Assembly (NCBI RefSeq): GCF_036013645.1
Contig: NZ_CP107869.1
Span: forward strand, 6,510,001 to 6,574,000
Length of the DNA stretch: 64,000 nucleotides
Reading direction: 5' to 3'
From: Streptomyces sp. NBC_00490
GTDB taxonomy: Bacteria > Actinomycetota > Actinomycetes > Streptomycetales > Streptomycetaceae
The notes beneath the pieces are model-generated. The model did no database searches, was not told the origin of the DNA, and worked only from the letters and a program-made list of their open reading frames with translations. The translations under genes were made by a program, and so were the position numbers. Shown piece by piece: positions 16,192 through 28,228 of the stretch (positions are counted from its first letter, which is position 1; every line of letters begins with the position of its first letter).

Positions 16192-18237
16192 TCAGCTTCG
16201 GTTCAGCTCGAACCAGACGACCTTGCCGGTGCTCAGCCGGGTCGCTCCCCACCGGCGCGCCAGCTTGTTGACGAGGTACAGGCCCCGCCCGCCCTCGTCG
16301 GTGGCCCGGGCCTGCCGCAGCCGCGGCAGCTGGGGCACGTCGTCGCCGACTTCGCAGCGCAGCACATCGGTCCGCAGCAACCGCAGGGTCACCGGCCGCG
16401 AGGCGTACCGCACGGCGTTGGTCACGACCTCGCTGACGAGCAGCTCCACCGAGTCGGACATGTCCTCGAGCCCCCAGCGGGACAGGGCACGCCGGGCCAG
16501 CCGTCGGGCCCGCCCCGGTGCCGCGTCCTCCGGCTCCAGGAACCAGTACGCCACGTCACTCGGTGCGATCCCCTCGAAGCGGGCGGCGAGCAGCGCGATG
16601 TCGTCGTCCCGGTCGCCCGGTCCGAGCATGTCGAGCACCTCGTCGCACAGCGCCTCCAGCGGCGGCGGATGATCCGGCCCGGTCAACTGCGCGGTCGCGG
16701 CGAGCTTCTCGCGCAGTTGCTCTATGCCGCTCCACACGTCCCGCAGGCGCGATTCGACCAGCCCGTCGGTGTACAGGAGCAGGGTCGCTCCGGCCGGGGC
16801 GTCCAGCTCCACCGCTTCGAAGTCGACGCCGCCGACACCGATCGGCGCGCCCGGGGGGACCCGCAGCACCTCCGCCCGGCCGCCCAGGTGGAGCAGGACG
16901 GGCGGCGGATGGCCGGCGTTGGCGATGGTGATGCGATGCGACACCGGGTCGTAGACGGCGTAGAGGCAGGTCGCCATGCGGTCCGTGCCGAGCCGCTGGG
17001 CCTGCTCGTCCAGGTGGTGCAGGACCTCCTGGGGCGGCAGGTCGAGACCGGCGAGCGTCTGCGCCGTCGTCCGCAGCTGGCCCATGATCGCGGCCGAGGT
17101 CATGGAGTGGCCCATGACGTCACCGACGACCAGCGCGACCCGGCTGCCCGGCAGGGGGATCGCGTCGTACCAGTCGCCGCCGACGCGGGCGGTCTCGGCG
17201 GCCGGCAGATAGCGCGAGGCCAGCCGGACCCCCGTCGGCCGCGGGAGCGTCTCCGGCAGCATGGTGCGCTGGAGTTCGTCGGCGATGTACGCCTCACGGC
17301 CGTACAGCACGGCCTTGTCGATGCCGAGCGCGCTGTGCGTGGCGAGCTGGGCGGCGACCAGGAGGTCGTCCGGCTCGAAGGCGATGCGGTCCGGGCGGCG
17401 CAGGAACAGCGCGGCGCCGATGACCCTGCGCCGGCCGCGCAGCGGGGCGAGGATGGCGCGCCGACCGCCGGGGACGATCAACTCGCCGCCCTCGCCGAGG
17501 AGTTCCGGCAGCGCCGCGCGGGCCGCCGGAGAGTCCGTGAAGACGGGGCGTACGCCCCGCAGCACCTCGGCGAGCGCGCCGCCGGTGCGCACCTCGCACA
17601 GCTCGGCGGTCACGGCCGACAGTTCGGTCAGCTCGGTCGGCTCCGGCTGGGGCGCGGGCACGGTGAAACCGCCCTCGGTGTCCCGTTCCTCCGGTATCCG
17701 GTCCGTGCGGCGCAGCCGCAGCACCAGCGGGCCGGTGGGCCGCTCGTCGCCGACCGGCAGCGGGTCGCGCAGATAGACCAGGATCGCGTCCGAGAAGGTC
17801 GGCACGGTCGCCCGGCACAGCCCCATCACGATCTCGTCGAGGTCGATGCCACGGGCGATCCGCCGGGTCGCGGCACCCACGAAGCGCAGCCGGTCGCCGT
17901 CCCGCCGCATCGGCGTCGGCCGGCCGAGCGCCTGACTCTGCCCGGTCCGCCGCTCAGGGCCGTCGGACACGGCTTCCGACGGGAGGGGGACACTCTCGGG
18001 CGCCGGTCGCGGACGGTGGGTGTCCGGCTCGGCGGCCACGGTGGGCTGCGAGTGCTCGGGATCGCCGCCGGGCACCGGTGCCGCGATGTCGGACCCCGGA
18101 GACGGGGTCTCGCCGGCCCGGGCCTGTGCCGGTAAGGCGCTGTGCGGGGGCGTGGAGGCACGCAGGAGCGCCCCGCGAGGGTCCGCGGGGTCGGCGCCCG
18201 GCTGGGGGCGCTCGAAGGAGGTGGGCTGCTCCGTCAC
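16192..18237 (-). CDS. GAF-PP2C (SpoIIE/RsbU) phosphatase fused to an RsbW-like kinase domain
   Basis: The 681-residue signalling protein has a Pro-rich N-terminus (1-105), a GAF-like domain (about 110-320) and a PP2C domain. The PP2C domain shows VGGDWYDAI, VGDVMGHS, LLYTDGLVES and DDDIALLAAR, including its metal-binding Asp residues. A C-terminal HATPase_c domain (ELLVSEVVTNAVRYA ... DEGGRGLYLVNKL) follows. It could both dephosphorylate and phosphorylate STAS-type anti-anti-sigma factors. Codon 35 (18133-18135) is TTA, the only TTA codon I found in a gene here, so translation should need bldA tRNA if GTG 18237 is the true start. The ribosome site is weak. Confidence 0.88.
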   Translation of the reverse strand: MTEQPTSFERPQPGADPADPRGALLRASTPPHSALPAQARAGETPSPGSDIAAPVPGGDPEHSQPTVAAEPDTHRPRPAPESVPLPSEAVSDGPERRTGQSQALGRPTPMRRDGDRLRFVGAATRRIARGIDLDEIVMGLCRATVPTFSDAILVYLRDPLPVGDERPTGPLVLRLRRTDRIPEERDTEGGFTVPAPQPEPTELTELSAVTAELCEVRTGGALAEVLRGVRPVFTDSPAARAALPELLGEGGELIVPGGRRAILAPLRGRRRVIGAALFLRRPDRIAFEPDDLLVAAQLATHSALGIDKAVLYGREAYIADELQRTMLPETLPRPTGVRLASRYLPAAETARVGGDWYDAIPLPGSRVALVVGDVMGHSMTSAAIMGQLRTTAQTLAGLDLPPQEVLHHLDEQAQRLGTDRMATCLYAVYDPVSHRITIANAGHPPPVLLHLGGRAEVLRVPPGAPIGVGGVDFEAVELDAPAGATLLLYTDGLVESRLRDVWSGIEQLREKLAATAQLTGPDHPPPLEALCDEVLDMLGPGDRDDDIALLAARFEGIAPSDVAYWFLEPEDAAPGRARRLARRALSRWGLEDMSDSVELLVSEVVTNAVRYASRPVTLRLLRTDVLRCEVGDDVPQLPRLRQARATDEGGRGLYLVNKLARRWGATRLSTGKVVWFELNRS

Positions 18238-18532
18238 GCGTGTCGAATCCGTCCGTCGGTGGCTGCGCGCCGCGCGCTCAGTTCGTACCGCCGAAATGCC
18301 GATACCCGGTATACGTGCCCCAGGAACGGAATTCCCGCGTGGTCAGAGGATGTTCCTGTGCCACCGGCGGAGCGTCTGGCCTCCGTACCGGTGTTGCCCT
18401 CGTACCCCTCGCTCACGTCCTGCCGCCCCTCGGTGACGAATGGTCAAGCTCGATGCACGCTCCGGTAGTTGCCGCCGCGCGCTCTTGCGGAGGACGATCC
18501 TACGTTTGTTGCCCGGGGGCGCATCAAGGGTC

Positions 18533-19225
18533 TCATGAGGACATGTGCGCGGGCGTGCGGTCCCAGTCTTCCGGCAGCAACGGTACCGACCAGGACGGAT
18601 CCGGGCGCCAGTGCTGCCAGCCGTCCGAGTACGGGGACCCCCAGGAGCGGATCACCTCCACCGCCGAACGCCCGGCCCGACGCACCTGTTCGGCCTGCGC
18701 CGCGTCCATCAGCCCGTCCCGCTGGGCCTGCGCGAACTCGTCCTCGTCCCGCCAGTGCCAACTGCGGTCCGGGTGCACGGAGATGTCCAGGAAGTGGTCC
18801 TCGGAGTCCACCCCGCCGTCCCAACGGGCCAGCGGCTCCTCCAGGTTCACGTACCAGTTCTTGAACAGCCAGCCCGGCTCCCAGAACAGCCACACCGACC
18901 ACGGCTCGCCCGGCCGCGCCAGCTTCAGCACACCGGTGCCGAACCAGCGGTCGCGCTGCACGGTACGAGGCTTGGTGTACCGGCTCTCCAGCGGCTCCGC
19001 GTGCACCGAGGTGCCGTCGGCGAGGACGGGCTTCACACACTCGGTGCCGGGAGCCATCCACACGGCCAGCAGGTCGTGATCGTCCCGGACGACGGTGACA
19101 GGGCGTGCGATGTGAATACGCGCGGCGCCGTTCTCCCGGTACCGCCACAGGATCTGACTCCCGGGCTTCCAGAAGGACGTCGTTCTACCCGCTTCCGCCG
19201 CTCTCACCGCTCCACCGTCTGCCAT
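18533..19225 (-). CDS. DUF402 family protein (FomD-like barrel)
   Basis: The 230-residue soluble protein is of the DUF402 type. A beta-rich N-terminal half (WKPGSQILWRYRENG...HIARPVTVVRDDHDLLAVWMAPG) leads to the acidic, probably metal-binding segment DSEDHFLDISVHPDRSWHWRDEDEF (about 140-165). Characterised relatives (FomD and similar nucleoside diphosphatases) hydrolyse phosphate-ester bonds; the substrate here is unknown. ATG 19225 has TAATAT 6 nt upstream on the reverse strand (19232-19237) and no Shine-Dalgarno, suggesting a leaderless transcript. It is followed by a ~295-nt gap before the PP2C gene. Confidence 0.82.
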   Translation of the reverse strand: MADGGAVRAAEAGRTTSFWKPGSQILWRYRENGAARIHIARPVTVVRDDHDLLAVWMAPGTECVKPVLADGTSVHAEPLESRYTKPRTVQRDRWFGTGVLKLARPGEPWSVWLFWEPGWLFKNWYVNLEEPLARWDGGVDSEDHFLDISVHPDRSWHWRDEDEFAQAQRDGLMDAAQAEQVRRAGRSAVEVIRSWGSPYSDGWQHWRPDPSWSVPLLPEDWDRTPAHMSS

Positions 19226-19297
19226 GAACAGATATTAGGTGCCATGGCCATACGACGCTGCGGTGCGCGTCACGGTTCGCGTCCGGGGCGCCAATGG

Positions 19298-20683
<1,386 letters not shown>

Positions 20684-20770
20684 ACCGGGTACAGCGATCG
20701 GGGACGCCCCGATGTTCCGGGACTTGGGCCGAACGGAGACATGTTTTGCCGGCGCCGGTCCAGGTCTTTC

Positions 20771-20868
20771 AGCCTGTCCGGCGTTTGAGGACGAGGCCCC
20801 TTCAGGGCCGACGGGGGTCTGGGGGCGGAGCCCCCAGGGACCGGGGTCGAAGGGGCAGCGCCCCTGGG
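20771..20868. repeat. Streptomyces-type dispersed intergenic repeat with hairpins
   Basis: Between the two fumarase genes lies a block resembling a repeat I remember from many Streptomyces genomes (the 'GTCCGGCGTTTGAGGACGAG' type). It contains the hairpins CTGGGGGCGGAGCCCCCAG (about 20819-20837) and AGGGGCAGCGCCCCT (about 20851-20865). It may end transcription from fumB or be an inert dispersed element. Copy number elsewhere cannot be seen from this window. Confidence 0.6.
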
Positions 20869-20922
20869 GATGGGACGGGTAGGGGCGGCGGGGGCGAAAA
20901 ACGTCCGGCCGCCCCGAGAGGG

Positions 20923-22590
<1,668 letters not shown>

Positions 22591-22745
22591 CTCAGCCCAT
22601 TCCTCACTCGGCAGACGGCGACCCGCCTCCGTTGGCGAGCCTCACCAGCGTAGAACCTGCCCGAGGCCCGGAGCTTGTGAGGTAAGGCTCAGTTGGTCGC
22701 CCACAGGCCTAGTCGCGATCTATCGCGTTTGGGTACGCTGCTGCC

Positions 22746-23429
22746 GTGGACCTTGAGAAGCAGACTTCGCCCGCTGCCACCACCGACCTGCGCGCCTCCG
22801 ACGCCGACCGCGACCGCATCGCCGACATCCTGCGCGAGGCGCTGGCCGAGGGCCGGCTCACCGCGGACGAGCACGCCGAGCGCGTCGAGGGCGTGCTGGC
22901 CGCCAAGACGGTCGGTGAGCTGGACGCCTTCATCCAGGACCTGCCCGCCGCCCACCGGCGGCGCACAGCGCCGGCCGCCGCCCCCAACCGTCCCACGGTC
23001 GGCGCCGTCCCGATCGAGCCCGACGAGAACGTGGTGGCGGTGTTCAGCAGCGCCGTCCGCAAGGGCCGCTGGCGCGCGGGCCGCCGTATCCACGCGTACG
23101 CGATCTTCGGCAGCATCGAGATAGACCTCAGCGAGGCCCTGTTCGAGTACCAGCAGGTCGTGATCAAGGCGATCTCGGTGTTCGGCAACGTCGAGGTCCG
23201 GGTCCCGGAGAACGTGTCGCTGCGCGGTACCGGCGGCGGGGTCCTGGGCAACTTCGAGGTGCACACCCTGGATTCGGAGGACCCCCAGGCGCCCGTGGTC
23301 TACGTCGACGGGTGGGCCGTGCTCGGCAACATCGAGGGGCGGCCCCGGCGGGGCAAGCTCGTCGCGGACATCCTCGATCGGGTGCAGCACAAGGTCGACA
23401 AGAGTTTGCGCAAGCATCTGGATCGTTGA
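22746..23429 (+). CDS. DUF1707 domain protein with LiaF-like C-terminal beta domain
   Basis: The 227-residue protein has an N-terminal DUF1707 domain (LRASDADRDRIADILREALA ... AERVEGVLAAKTVGELDAF, about 15-68) and a C-terminal domain of repeated short strands. That domain (AIFGSIEIDLSEA...SVFGNVEVRVPENVSLRG...VLGNFEVHTL) resembles the cell-wall-stress protein LiaF. It has no membrane segment. GTG 22746 is preceded by TACGCT (22734-22739) with a 6-nt gap and no Shine-Dalgarno, so it is probably leaderless. Such proteins may report envelope state; function unproven. Confidence 0.85.
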   Translation: MDLEKQTSPAATTDLRASDADRDRIADILREALAEGRLTADEHAERVEGVLAAKTVGELDAFIQDLPAAHRRRTAPAAAPNRPTVGAVPIEPDENVVAVFSSAVRKGRWRAGRRIHAYAIFGSIEIDLSEALFEYQQVVIKAISVFGNVEVRVPENVSLRGTGGGVLGNFEVHTLDSEDPQAPVVYVDGWAVLGNIEGRPRRGKLVADILDRVQHKVDKSLRKHLDR

Positions 23430-23592
23430 CGGTTGTTAATCGGGCCGCGCGCGAAACGATCGCTTCCACTCACACCCCAGCACGGGACCACCCGGAATCC
23501 AGCGGTTCGGAACTCAGTGCATAGGCACGCGCACAGCGGGTAGGCCTTGCTGCATCGTCGCTCGCTCGCGAAGCCGTCGTCAGGAGTAGACC

Positions 23593-23967
23593 GTGCTGCA
23601 ACCGCCGCATTCGTCCCTGCAGGTAGCTGCCGTTCCGGCTCAGCGGGTGCCAGTGCGAGACAGGGACCAAGACGCGCCTTGGCACACCGAGGCGGTGTGC
23701 CGGCGCGACGAGGCCGGCCTGTTCTTCGCGCCCTCGAAGGAACCCACCGCCGCCCGGCTCTCCCGTGAGGAGGCCGCGAAGCGGGTCTGCGCCCGCTGCC
23801 CGGTCATGGTCGAGTGCCGCGAACACGCACTCCTGCAACCCGAGCCCTACGGCGTCTGGGGCGGCCTCACCGCGGCAGAACGCCGCGTGGTCCTGGCCCG
23901 CCGCAGGCGCCGCGACATGGAACTGAAGAAGGCGGCCGGAACCTCCCGCATAGCCCAGGCGGGCTGA
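23593..23967 (+). CDS. wblI: WhiB-family Fe-S transcription factor (probably WblI)
   Basis: The 124-residue protein has the four cluster cysteines C36, C66, C69 and C75 (AVCRRDE and RVCARCPVMVEC), the turn motif GVWGG at 87-91, and a basic tail RRRRRDMELKK for DNA contact. WhiB proteins hold a [4Fe-4S] cluster and bind the primary sigma factor. The GTG start has GGAG 7-10 nt upstream. The assignment to WblI rests on my memory of its place next to glpX in S. coelicolor, not on a comparison. A 13-bp terminator follows. Confidence 0.85.
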   Translation: MLQPPHSSLQVAAVPAQRVPVRDRDQDAPWHTEAVCRRDEAGLFFAPSKEPTAARLSREEAAKRVCARCPVMVECREHALLQPEPYGVWGGLTAAERRVVLARRRRRDMELKKAAGTSRIAQAG

Positions 23968-23983
23968 CCGCCGAGAACACGTA

Positions 23984-24017
23984 AAAGGGCGCCCCCACCG
24001 CACCGGGGGCGCCCTTT
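23984..24017. terminator. Bidirectional terminator after whiB
   Basis: A 13-bp stem (AAAGGGCGCCCCC 23984-23996 with 24005-24017) and an 8-nt loop, with A and T tracts on either side, can serve transcription from both directions. Confidence 0.85.
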
Positions 24018-24061
24018 ACTGTTCAGCTACTCCTCAATCGAGGAGGAGCTGGACGTCTTTC

Positions 24062-24131
24062 AGGGGCGCGGGGAACTGCGCGACAAGCCACAGCGCACCC
24101 GCAGCCGCCAACGCACCACGCCCCCCGAGCT
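24062..24131 (+). repeat. Dispersed repeat, copy 1 (paralogous to 44050-44119)
   Basis: The sequence starting AGGGGCGCGGGGAACTGCGC and ending CCCGAGCT recurs at 44050-44119 with a few substitutions and short gaps; the shared core includes CACCCGCAGCCGCC. Both copies lie between genes on the plus strand. I recall this element as common in Streptomyces intergenic DNA. Confidence 0.8.
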
Positions 24132-24139
24132 GTCAGGCG

Positions 24140-25174
24140 CTATTTGGCGCGATCGAAGTCAATCGCGCTGTAAGCCCGCAGCTTGCTCAACCGGTGCTCG
24201 GAGTCGATCCTGCGCACCGTCCCCGACTTCGACCGCATCACGATCGAGTCGGTCGTCGCGGTCTCCGACCGGTACCGCACACCCCGCAGCAACTCACCGT
24301 CGGTGATCCCCGTCGCGACGAAGAACACGTTCTCGCCCGACACCAGGTCGTCGGTGGTCAGCACCCGGTCCAGATCGTGCCCCGCGTCGATCGCCCGCTG
24401 CCGCTCCTCCGCGTCCTTGGGCCACAACTTGCCCTGGATGGTGCCGCCGAGACACTTCACGGCGCAGGCGGAGATGATCCCCTCCGGCGTACCGCCGATG
24501 CCCAGCAGCATGTCCACGCCGGTGCCTTCGCGCAGCGCGTAGATGGAGCCCGCCACGTCACCGTCGGAGATCAGCTTGATGCGCGCACCCGCCTCCCGGA
24601 TCTCCTGGATGATCCCCTCGTGCCGGGGCCGGTCGAGGATGACGACGGTCACGTCCTCCGGGGTGGACCGCTTCGCCTTCGCGACCCGCCGGATGTTCAC
24701 GGACACGGGCGCGTTGATGTCGACGAAATCCGCGGCGTCGGGGCCGGTGACCAGCTTGTCCATGTAGAACACGGCGGACGGGTCGAACATCGACCCGCGG
24801 TCCGCTGCCGCCAGTACGGAGATCGCGTTCGGCATGCCCTTGGCGGCCAGGGTGGTGCCGTCGATCGGGTCGACGGCGATGTCGCACTCGGGCCCGGTCC
24901 CGTCGCCGACGCGCTCCCCGTTGAAGAGCATCGGGGCCTCGTCCTTCTCGCCCTCGCCGATGACGACCACGCCGTTCATCGACACGGTGGAGACGAGGGT
25001 CCGCATGGCGCGCACCGCGACACCGTCGGCGCCGTTCTTGTCGCCGCGACCGACCCAGCGGCCCGCGGCCATGGCCGCGGCTTCGGTCACCCGGACGAGT
25101 TCCAGGGCGAGGTTGCGGTCGGGGGCCTCGGAGGGTACTTCGAGCTCGGAGGGCAGATGATGATGCTCGGTCAT
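24140..25174 (-). CDS. glpX: Class II fructose-1,6-bisphosphatase
   Basis: The 344-residue enzyme hydrolyses fructose-1,6-bisphosphate to fructose-6-phosphate in gluconeogenesis. Diagnostic segments are [11 protein letters not shown] (metal-binding Glu), [20 protein letters not shown], the [13 protein letters not shown] substrate loop, and [20 protein letters not shown]. The length is normal for bacterial GlpX. The GTG/ATG region is followed upstream by the divergent DUF4245 gene, with 127 nt between them. No other FBPase is visible. Confidence 0.96.
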   Translation of the reverse strand: MTEHHHLPSELEVPSEAPDRNLALELVRVTEAAAMAAGRWVGRGDKNGADGVAVRAMRTLVSTVSMNGVVVIGEGEKDEAPMLFNGERVGDGTGPECDIAVDPIDGTTLAAKGMPNAISVLAAADRGSMFDPSAVFYMDKLVTGPDAADFVDINAPVSVNIRRVAKAKRSTPEDVTVVILDRPRHEGIIQEIREAGARIKLISDGDVAGSIYALREGTGVDMLLGIGGTPEGIISACAVKCLGGTIQGKLWPKDAEERQRAIDAGHDLDRVLTTDDLVSGENVFFVATGITDGELLRGVRYRSETATTDSIVMRSKSGTVRRIDSEHRLSKLRAYSAIDFDRAK

Positions 25175-25301
25175 CGGAGCGCACCTTTCTGATACGACGA
25201 CGGCCGGATGAGGGTGATGCCGTCGACTCTATCCTCAGGCAGACAAAATGAGCAGGGGACCCCACGGATGAGCGGACCAGGGCACCTGCGACGATAGAGC
25301 G

Positions 25302-25826
25302 GTGGCAGGTTCGAGCGGCAAGCAGAAGACGGTCCGGGACATGGTTCTCTCCCTGGGCCTGATCAGTCTCATGGCGGGGGTCATCTACCTCTTCATCCCG
25401 CACGACGACTCTCCGCAGGAGGTCAAGCGGGTCGACTACCGCGTCGAGCTGCTCACGGCCCGGCGCGCGGCGCCTTATCCCGTGCTGGCGCCGACGGGTC
25501 TGCCCGCCACCTGGAAGGCCACCTCCGTGCGGTACGACGGCGCGGACTCCGACGCCTGGCACCTGGGTTTCCACACCCCCGGCGACGGCTACGTCCAGAT
25601 CGAGCAGTCGACCCATGAGCCGGCCGCCGAGTTCATCGACGAGGCCAGCCAGGGCGGCGAGAAGACGGACACCACCGAGGAGATCGGCGGCCGGACCTGG
25701 ACGCGCTACACCGGCGGTCGCTACGACGCGCTCGTCCACCAGGCCGACGGCGCGACGACCGTGGTGGCGGGCGCGGGGTCGCACGCGGAGCTGACGCAGA
25801 TGGTGAAGGCGCTCAAGTCGGAGTGA
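25302..25826 (+). CDS. DUF4245 membrane-anchored protein
   Basis: The 174-residue protein has one N-terminal membrane segment (VLSLGLISLMAGVIYLFIP, about 15-33) and an extracytoplasmic DUF4245 domain (RVELLTARRAAPYPVLAPTGLPATWKATSV ... WTRYTGGRYDALVHQ). GTG 25302 has GACGAT (25290-25295) 6 nt upstream and no Shine-Dalgarno, consistent with a leaderless transcript. Its function is unknown; I recall it next to glpX in other actinomycetes. It ends at a long bidirectional hairpin. Confidence 0.86.
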   Translation: MAGSSGKQKTVRDMVLSLGLISLMAGVIYLFIPHDDSPQEVKRVDYRVELLTARRAAPYPVLAPTGLPATWKATSVRYDGADSDAWHLGFHTPGDGYVQIEQSTHEPAAEFIDEASQGGEKTDTTEEIGGRTWTRYTGGRYDALVHQADGATTVVAGAGSHAELTQMVKALKSE

Positions 25827-25867
25827 GCGCCCCGAGACGCGAGGCGTCCGGAACACCCGGACACACC

Positions 25868-25914
25868 GGACACAGGAGAAGGGCCCCCGAACCGGGGGCC
25901 CTTCTCCTGTGTCC
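25868..25914. terminator. Long bidirectional terminator hairpin
   Basis: A stem of about 21 bp (from GGACACAGGAGAAGGGCCCCC at 25868 to its complement ending 25914) with a short loop separates the convergent DUF4245 and nitroreductase genes. Confidence 0.9.
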
Positions 25915-25921
25915 GGGTCGC

Positions 25922-26512
25922 TCAGACCGTGGTGACGACCTCGTCGTAGGCGAGGCGCGGGGAGCGCGGGTAGGAGGCGTCCTCGCCCGGCTTGCCGATG
26001 TTGACGACCATCAGCGGGGTGTGGTCGCCGTCGAGGAACTCCTTGCGGACGCCCTCGAAGTCGACGCCGGTCATCGGGCCGGCGGCGAGACCGGCGGCGC
26101 GGACGCCGATGATGAAGTAGGCGGCCTGGAGGGCGGCGTTCAGCGCGGCCGCGCTCTCGCGGGCCGGGCGCTCGCTGAAGAAGAGGTCCTTGGCCTGCGG
26201 GAAGTGCGGGAGCAGCGTGGGCAGCTCCTCGTGGAACTCGTTGTCCGCGGAGAGGATCGCGACCAGCGGGGCGGTGGACGTCTTGGGCTGGTTGCCCTCG
26301 GCCATGTGCCGCACCAGACGCTCACGGGCCTCGGGGGAGCGGACCAGGGTGATGCGCAGCGGGGTCTGGTTGAAGGCGGTCGGGCCGAACTTGACCAGGT
26401 CGTAGATCGCCTGGACCTGCTCGTCGGTCACCGGCTCGTCGGTGAAGGTGTTCGCCGTGCGGGCCTCGCGGAACAGCAGGTCCTGGGCGGTGGGGTCAAG
26501 GACGAGAGACAT
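25922..26512 (-). CDS. Nitroreductase family protein, malonic semialdehyde reductase-like (RutE type)
   Basis: The 196-residue FMN-type oxidoreductase matches the small nitroreductase subgroup that includes RutE. Typical segments are FREARTANTFTDEPVTDEQVQAIYDLVKFGPTAFNQTPLR at the N-terminus and AALNAALQAAYFIIGVRAAGLAAGPMTGVD in the middle. It should reduce small aldehydes, enones or nitro compounds with NAD(P)H. ATG 26512 (MSLVLDPTAQDLLF) has GAGAAGG upstream; an in-frame longer start adds 18 unlikely residues. No pyrimidine-degradation genes are near, so the natural substrate is open. Confidence 0.88.
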   Translation of the reverse strand: MSLVLDPTAQDLLFREARTANTFTDEPVTDEQVQAIYDLVKFGPTAFNQTPLRITLVRSPEARERLVRHMAEGNQPKTSTAPLVAILSADNEFHEELPTLLPHFPQAKDLFFSERPARESAAALNAALQAAYFIIGVRAAGLAAGPMTGVDFEGVRKEFLDGDHTPLMVVNIGKPGEDASYPRSPRLAYDEVVTTV

Positions 26513-26646
26513 GCGTGAACCTTCTCGGGGACGTACGTCGGATCCGGGTTCCGGATCGGCTGACACGTATGACTGTACGCGGCACAGGTTGAACCTTCAA
26601 CAAAAACCAGAGCGTGGTGACCCGCTTCACAGATCACCGAAGTCGG

Positions 26647-26880
26647 TTACTCGGAGCCGGCCTCGTCCTCCGCCGTCTCTCCCTCGGCGAGAGCCGCGTC
26701 CAGCCGCGCCCGCGCCCCGTCCAGCCACCGCCGGCACACCTTGGCCAGCTCCTCGCCCCGCTCCCAGAGCGCGAGGGACTCCTCCAACGTCGTACCGCCC
26801 GCCTCAAGGCGCCGTACGACGTCGATCAGCTCGTCCCGCGCCTGCTCGTACCCGAGCGCCTCATCCACCTTGCTGGTCAT
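26647..26880 (-). CDS. xseB: Exodeoxyribonuclease VII small subunit
   Basis: The 77-residue acidic, helical protein has the XseB pattern: [46 protein letters not shown]. It associates with XseA to degrade single-stranded DNA. It lies downstream of xseA with a 91-nt gap that contains the hairpin CCGGGGGCAACCCCCGG (about 26924-26940), which may lower its expression relative to xseA. Confidence 0.94.
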   Translation of the reverse strand: MTSKVDEALGYEQARDELIDVVRRLEAGGTTLEESLALWERGEELAKVCRRWLDGARARLDAALAEGETAEDEAGSE

Positions 26881-26971
26881 GCGCCCACCCTAAGCATCGA
26901 CTCGGACAGTGCTGTGCTTTCCCGGGGGCAACCCCCGGACCCCCGGCCGGACCGCAGGGGGCCCGCGTTGC

Positions 26972-28180
26972 TCATTCGGCCCGGATCACCGTGAACTCAC
27001 CCTCGGACACCCGCGCCCGCAGCACCTCGTCGGCGGTGACCTCCTCCGGGTCCCGTACGACATGCCCGTCGGCCTTCTGCAGCACCGCGTACCCCCGCTT
27101 CAGGGTCGCGGCGGGGGAGAGGGCCACCACGCGTGCGTGCGTGTGCGTGAGTTCGGAGTCGGCGCGGTCGAGGAGATGGCCGAGGGTGCGACGCGACCGC
27201 TCCACGAGCGCGGCCACGTGATCGGCGCGCTCGTCGATCATCCGGTGCGGATCCTCTATCGACGGCCGGGCGAGCGCCTGGGCGAGCCCGCGCTCCTCCC
27301 GCTGGATGAACCCCTCGACGCACCGCCGCGCCCGGTCCCGCAGCAGCCGCACGCGCTCGTACTCCTCGCCCACGTCCGGTACGACCTTCTTGGCGGCGTC
27401 GGTCGGGGTGGAGGCGCGCACGTCGGCGACATGGTCCAGGAGCGGGTTGTCCGGCTCGTGCCCGATGGCGGAGACGACGGGCGTACGGCAGGCGGCGACG
27501 GTACGCACCAACTGCTCGTCGGAGAAAGGCAGCAGATCCTCCACGCTGCCCCCGCCCCGGGCCACGATGATCACGTCGACGTCGTCGTTCTCGTCGAGCT
27601 CCTTGACCGCCTGCACCACCTGCGGCACCGCGTGCACGCCCTGCACCGCGACGTTGCGCACCTCGAAGCGGACGGCGGGCCAGCGGTGCCGGGCGTTCTC
27701 CAGCACGTCCCGCTCGGCCGCGGACGCCCGCCCGCACACCAGCCCGACGAGCTGCGGCAGGAAGGGCAGCGCCTTCTTGCGCTCGGACGCGAACAGCCCC
27801 TCGGCGGCGAGCGACTTCTTCAACTGCTCAAGGCGCGCGAGCAGTTCCCCGACCCCCACCGGCCTTATCTCCGCGGCCCGCAACGACAGCTGCCCCCGCG
27901 GCGCGTACCACTCCGGTTTGGCGAGCACGACGACCCGCGCCCCCTCGCTCACCACATCGGCGACGTCGTCGAACACCTGCCGGAAACAGGTGACGCTCAC
28001 CGAGATGTCGTACGACGGATCACGCAACGTCAGAAACACCACACCGGCACCGGGCCGCCGGGACAGCTGGGTGATCTGTCCCTCCACCCAGACGGCACCG
28101 AGCCGGTCGATCCATCCCCCGATCAGCCGGGAGACCTCACCGACGGGCAGCGGCGTTTCCGCGGACGTGTTGAGAGCCAT
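26972..28180 (-). CDS. xseA: Exodeoxyribonuclease VII large subunit
   Basis: The 402-residue protein has an N-terminal OB-fold ([25 protein letters not shown]) and the ExoVII core. The core shows [44 protein letters not shown] and [20 protein letters not shown] helical region and the C-terminal LKRGYAVLQ follow. It forms the nuclease with XseB. ATG 28180 is preceded by TACGCT at 28187-28192 (reverse strand) with a 6-nt gap and no Shine-Dalgarno, so it is probably leaderless. A longer in-frame start exists but is less likely. Confidence 0.95.
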   Translation of the reverse strand: MALNTSAETPLPVGEVSRLIGGWIDRLGAVWVEGQITQLSRRPGAGVVFLTLRDPSYDISVSVTCFRQVFDDVADVVSEGARVVVLAKPEWYAPRGQLSLRAAEIRPVGVGELLARLEQLKKSLAAEGLFASERKKALPFLPQLVGLVCGRASAAERDVLENARHRWPAVRFEVRNVAVQGVHAVPQVVQAVKELDENDDVDVIIVARGGGSVEDLLPFSDEQLVRTVAACRTPVVSAIGHEPDNPLLDHVADVRASTPTDAAKKVVPDVGEEYERVRLLRDRARRCVEGFIQREERGLAQALARPSIEDPHRMIDERADHVAALVERSRRTLGHLLDRADSELTHTHARVVALSPAATLKRGYAVLQKADGHVVRDPEEVTADEVLRARVSEGEFTVIRAE

Positions 28181-28228
28181 GCGCCGAGCGTAGTGGCCGG
28201 TGGTGACAACGCGGCCCACGTCCGCCGG

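Noticed and set aside
15817..16252. Minus-strand frames with Gly-Val-Cys-Val repeats
   Set aside because: They arise only from the reverse complement of the TPTQ repeat codons.
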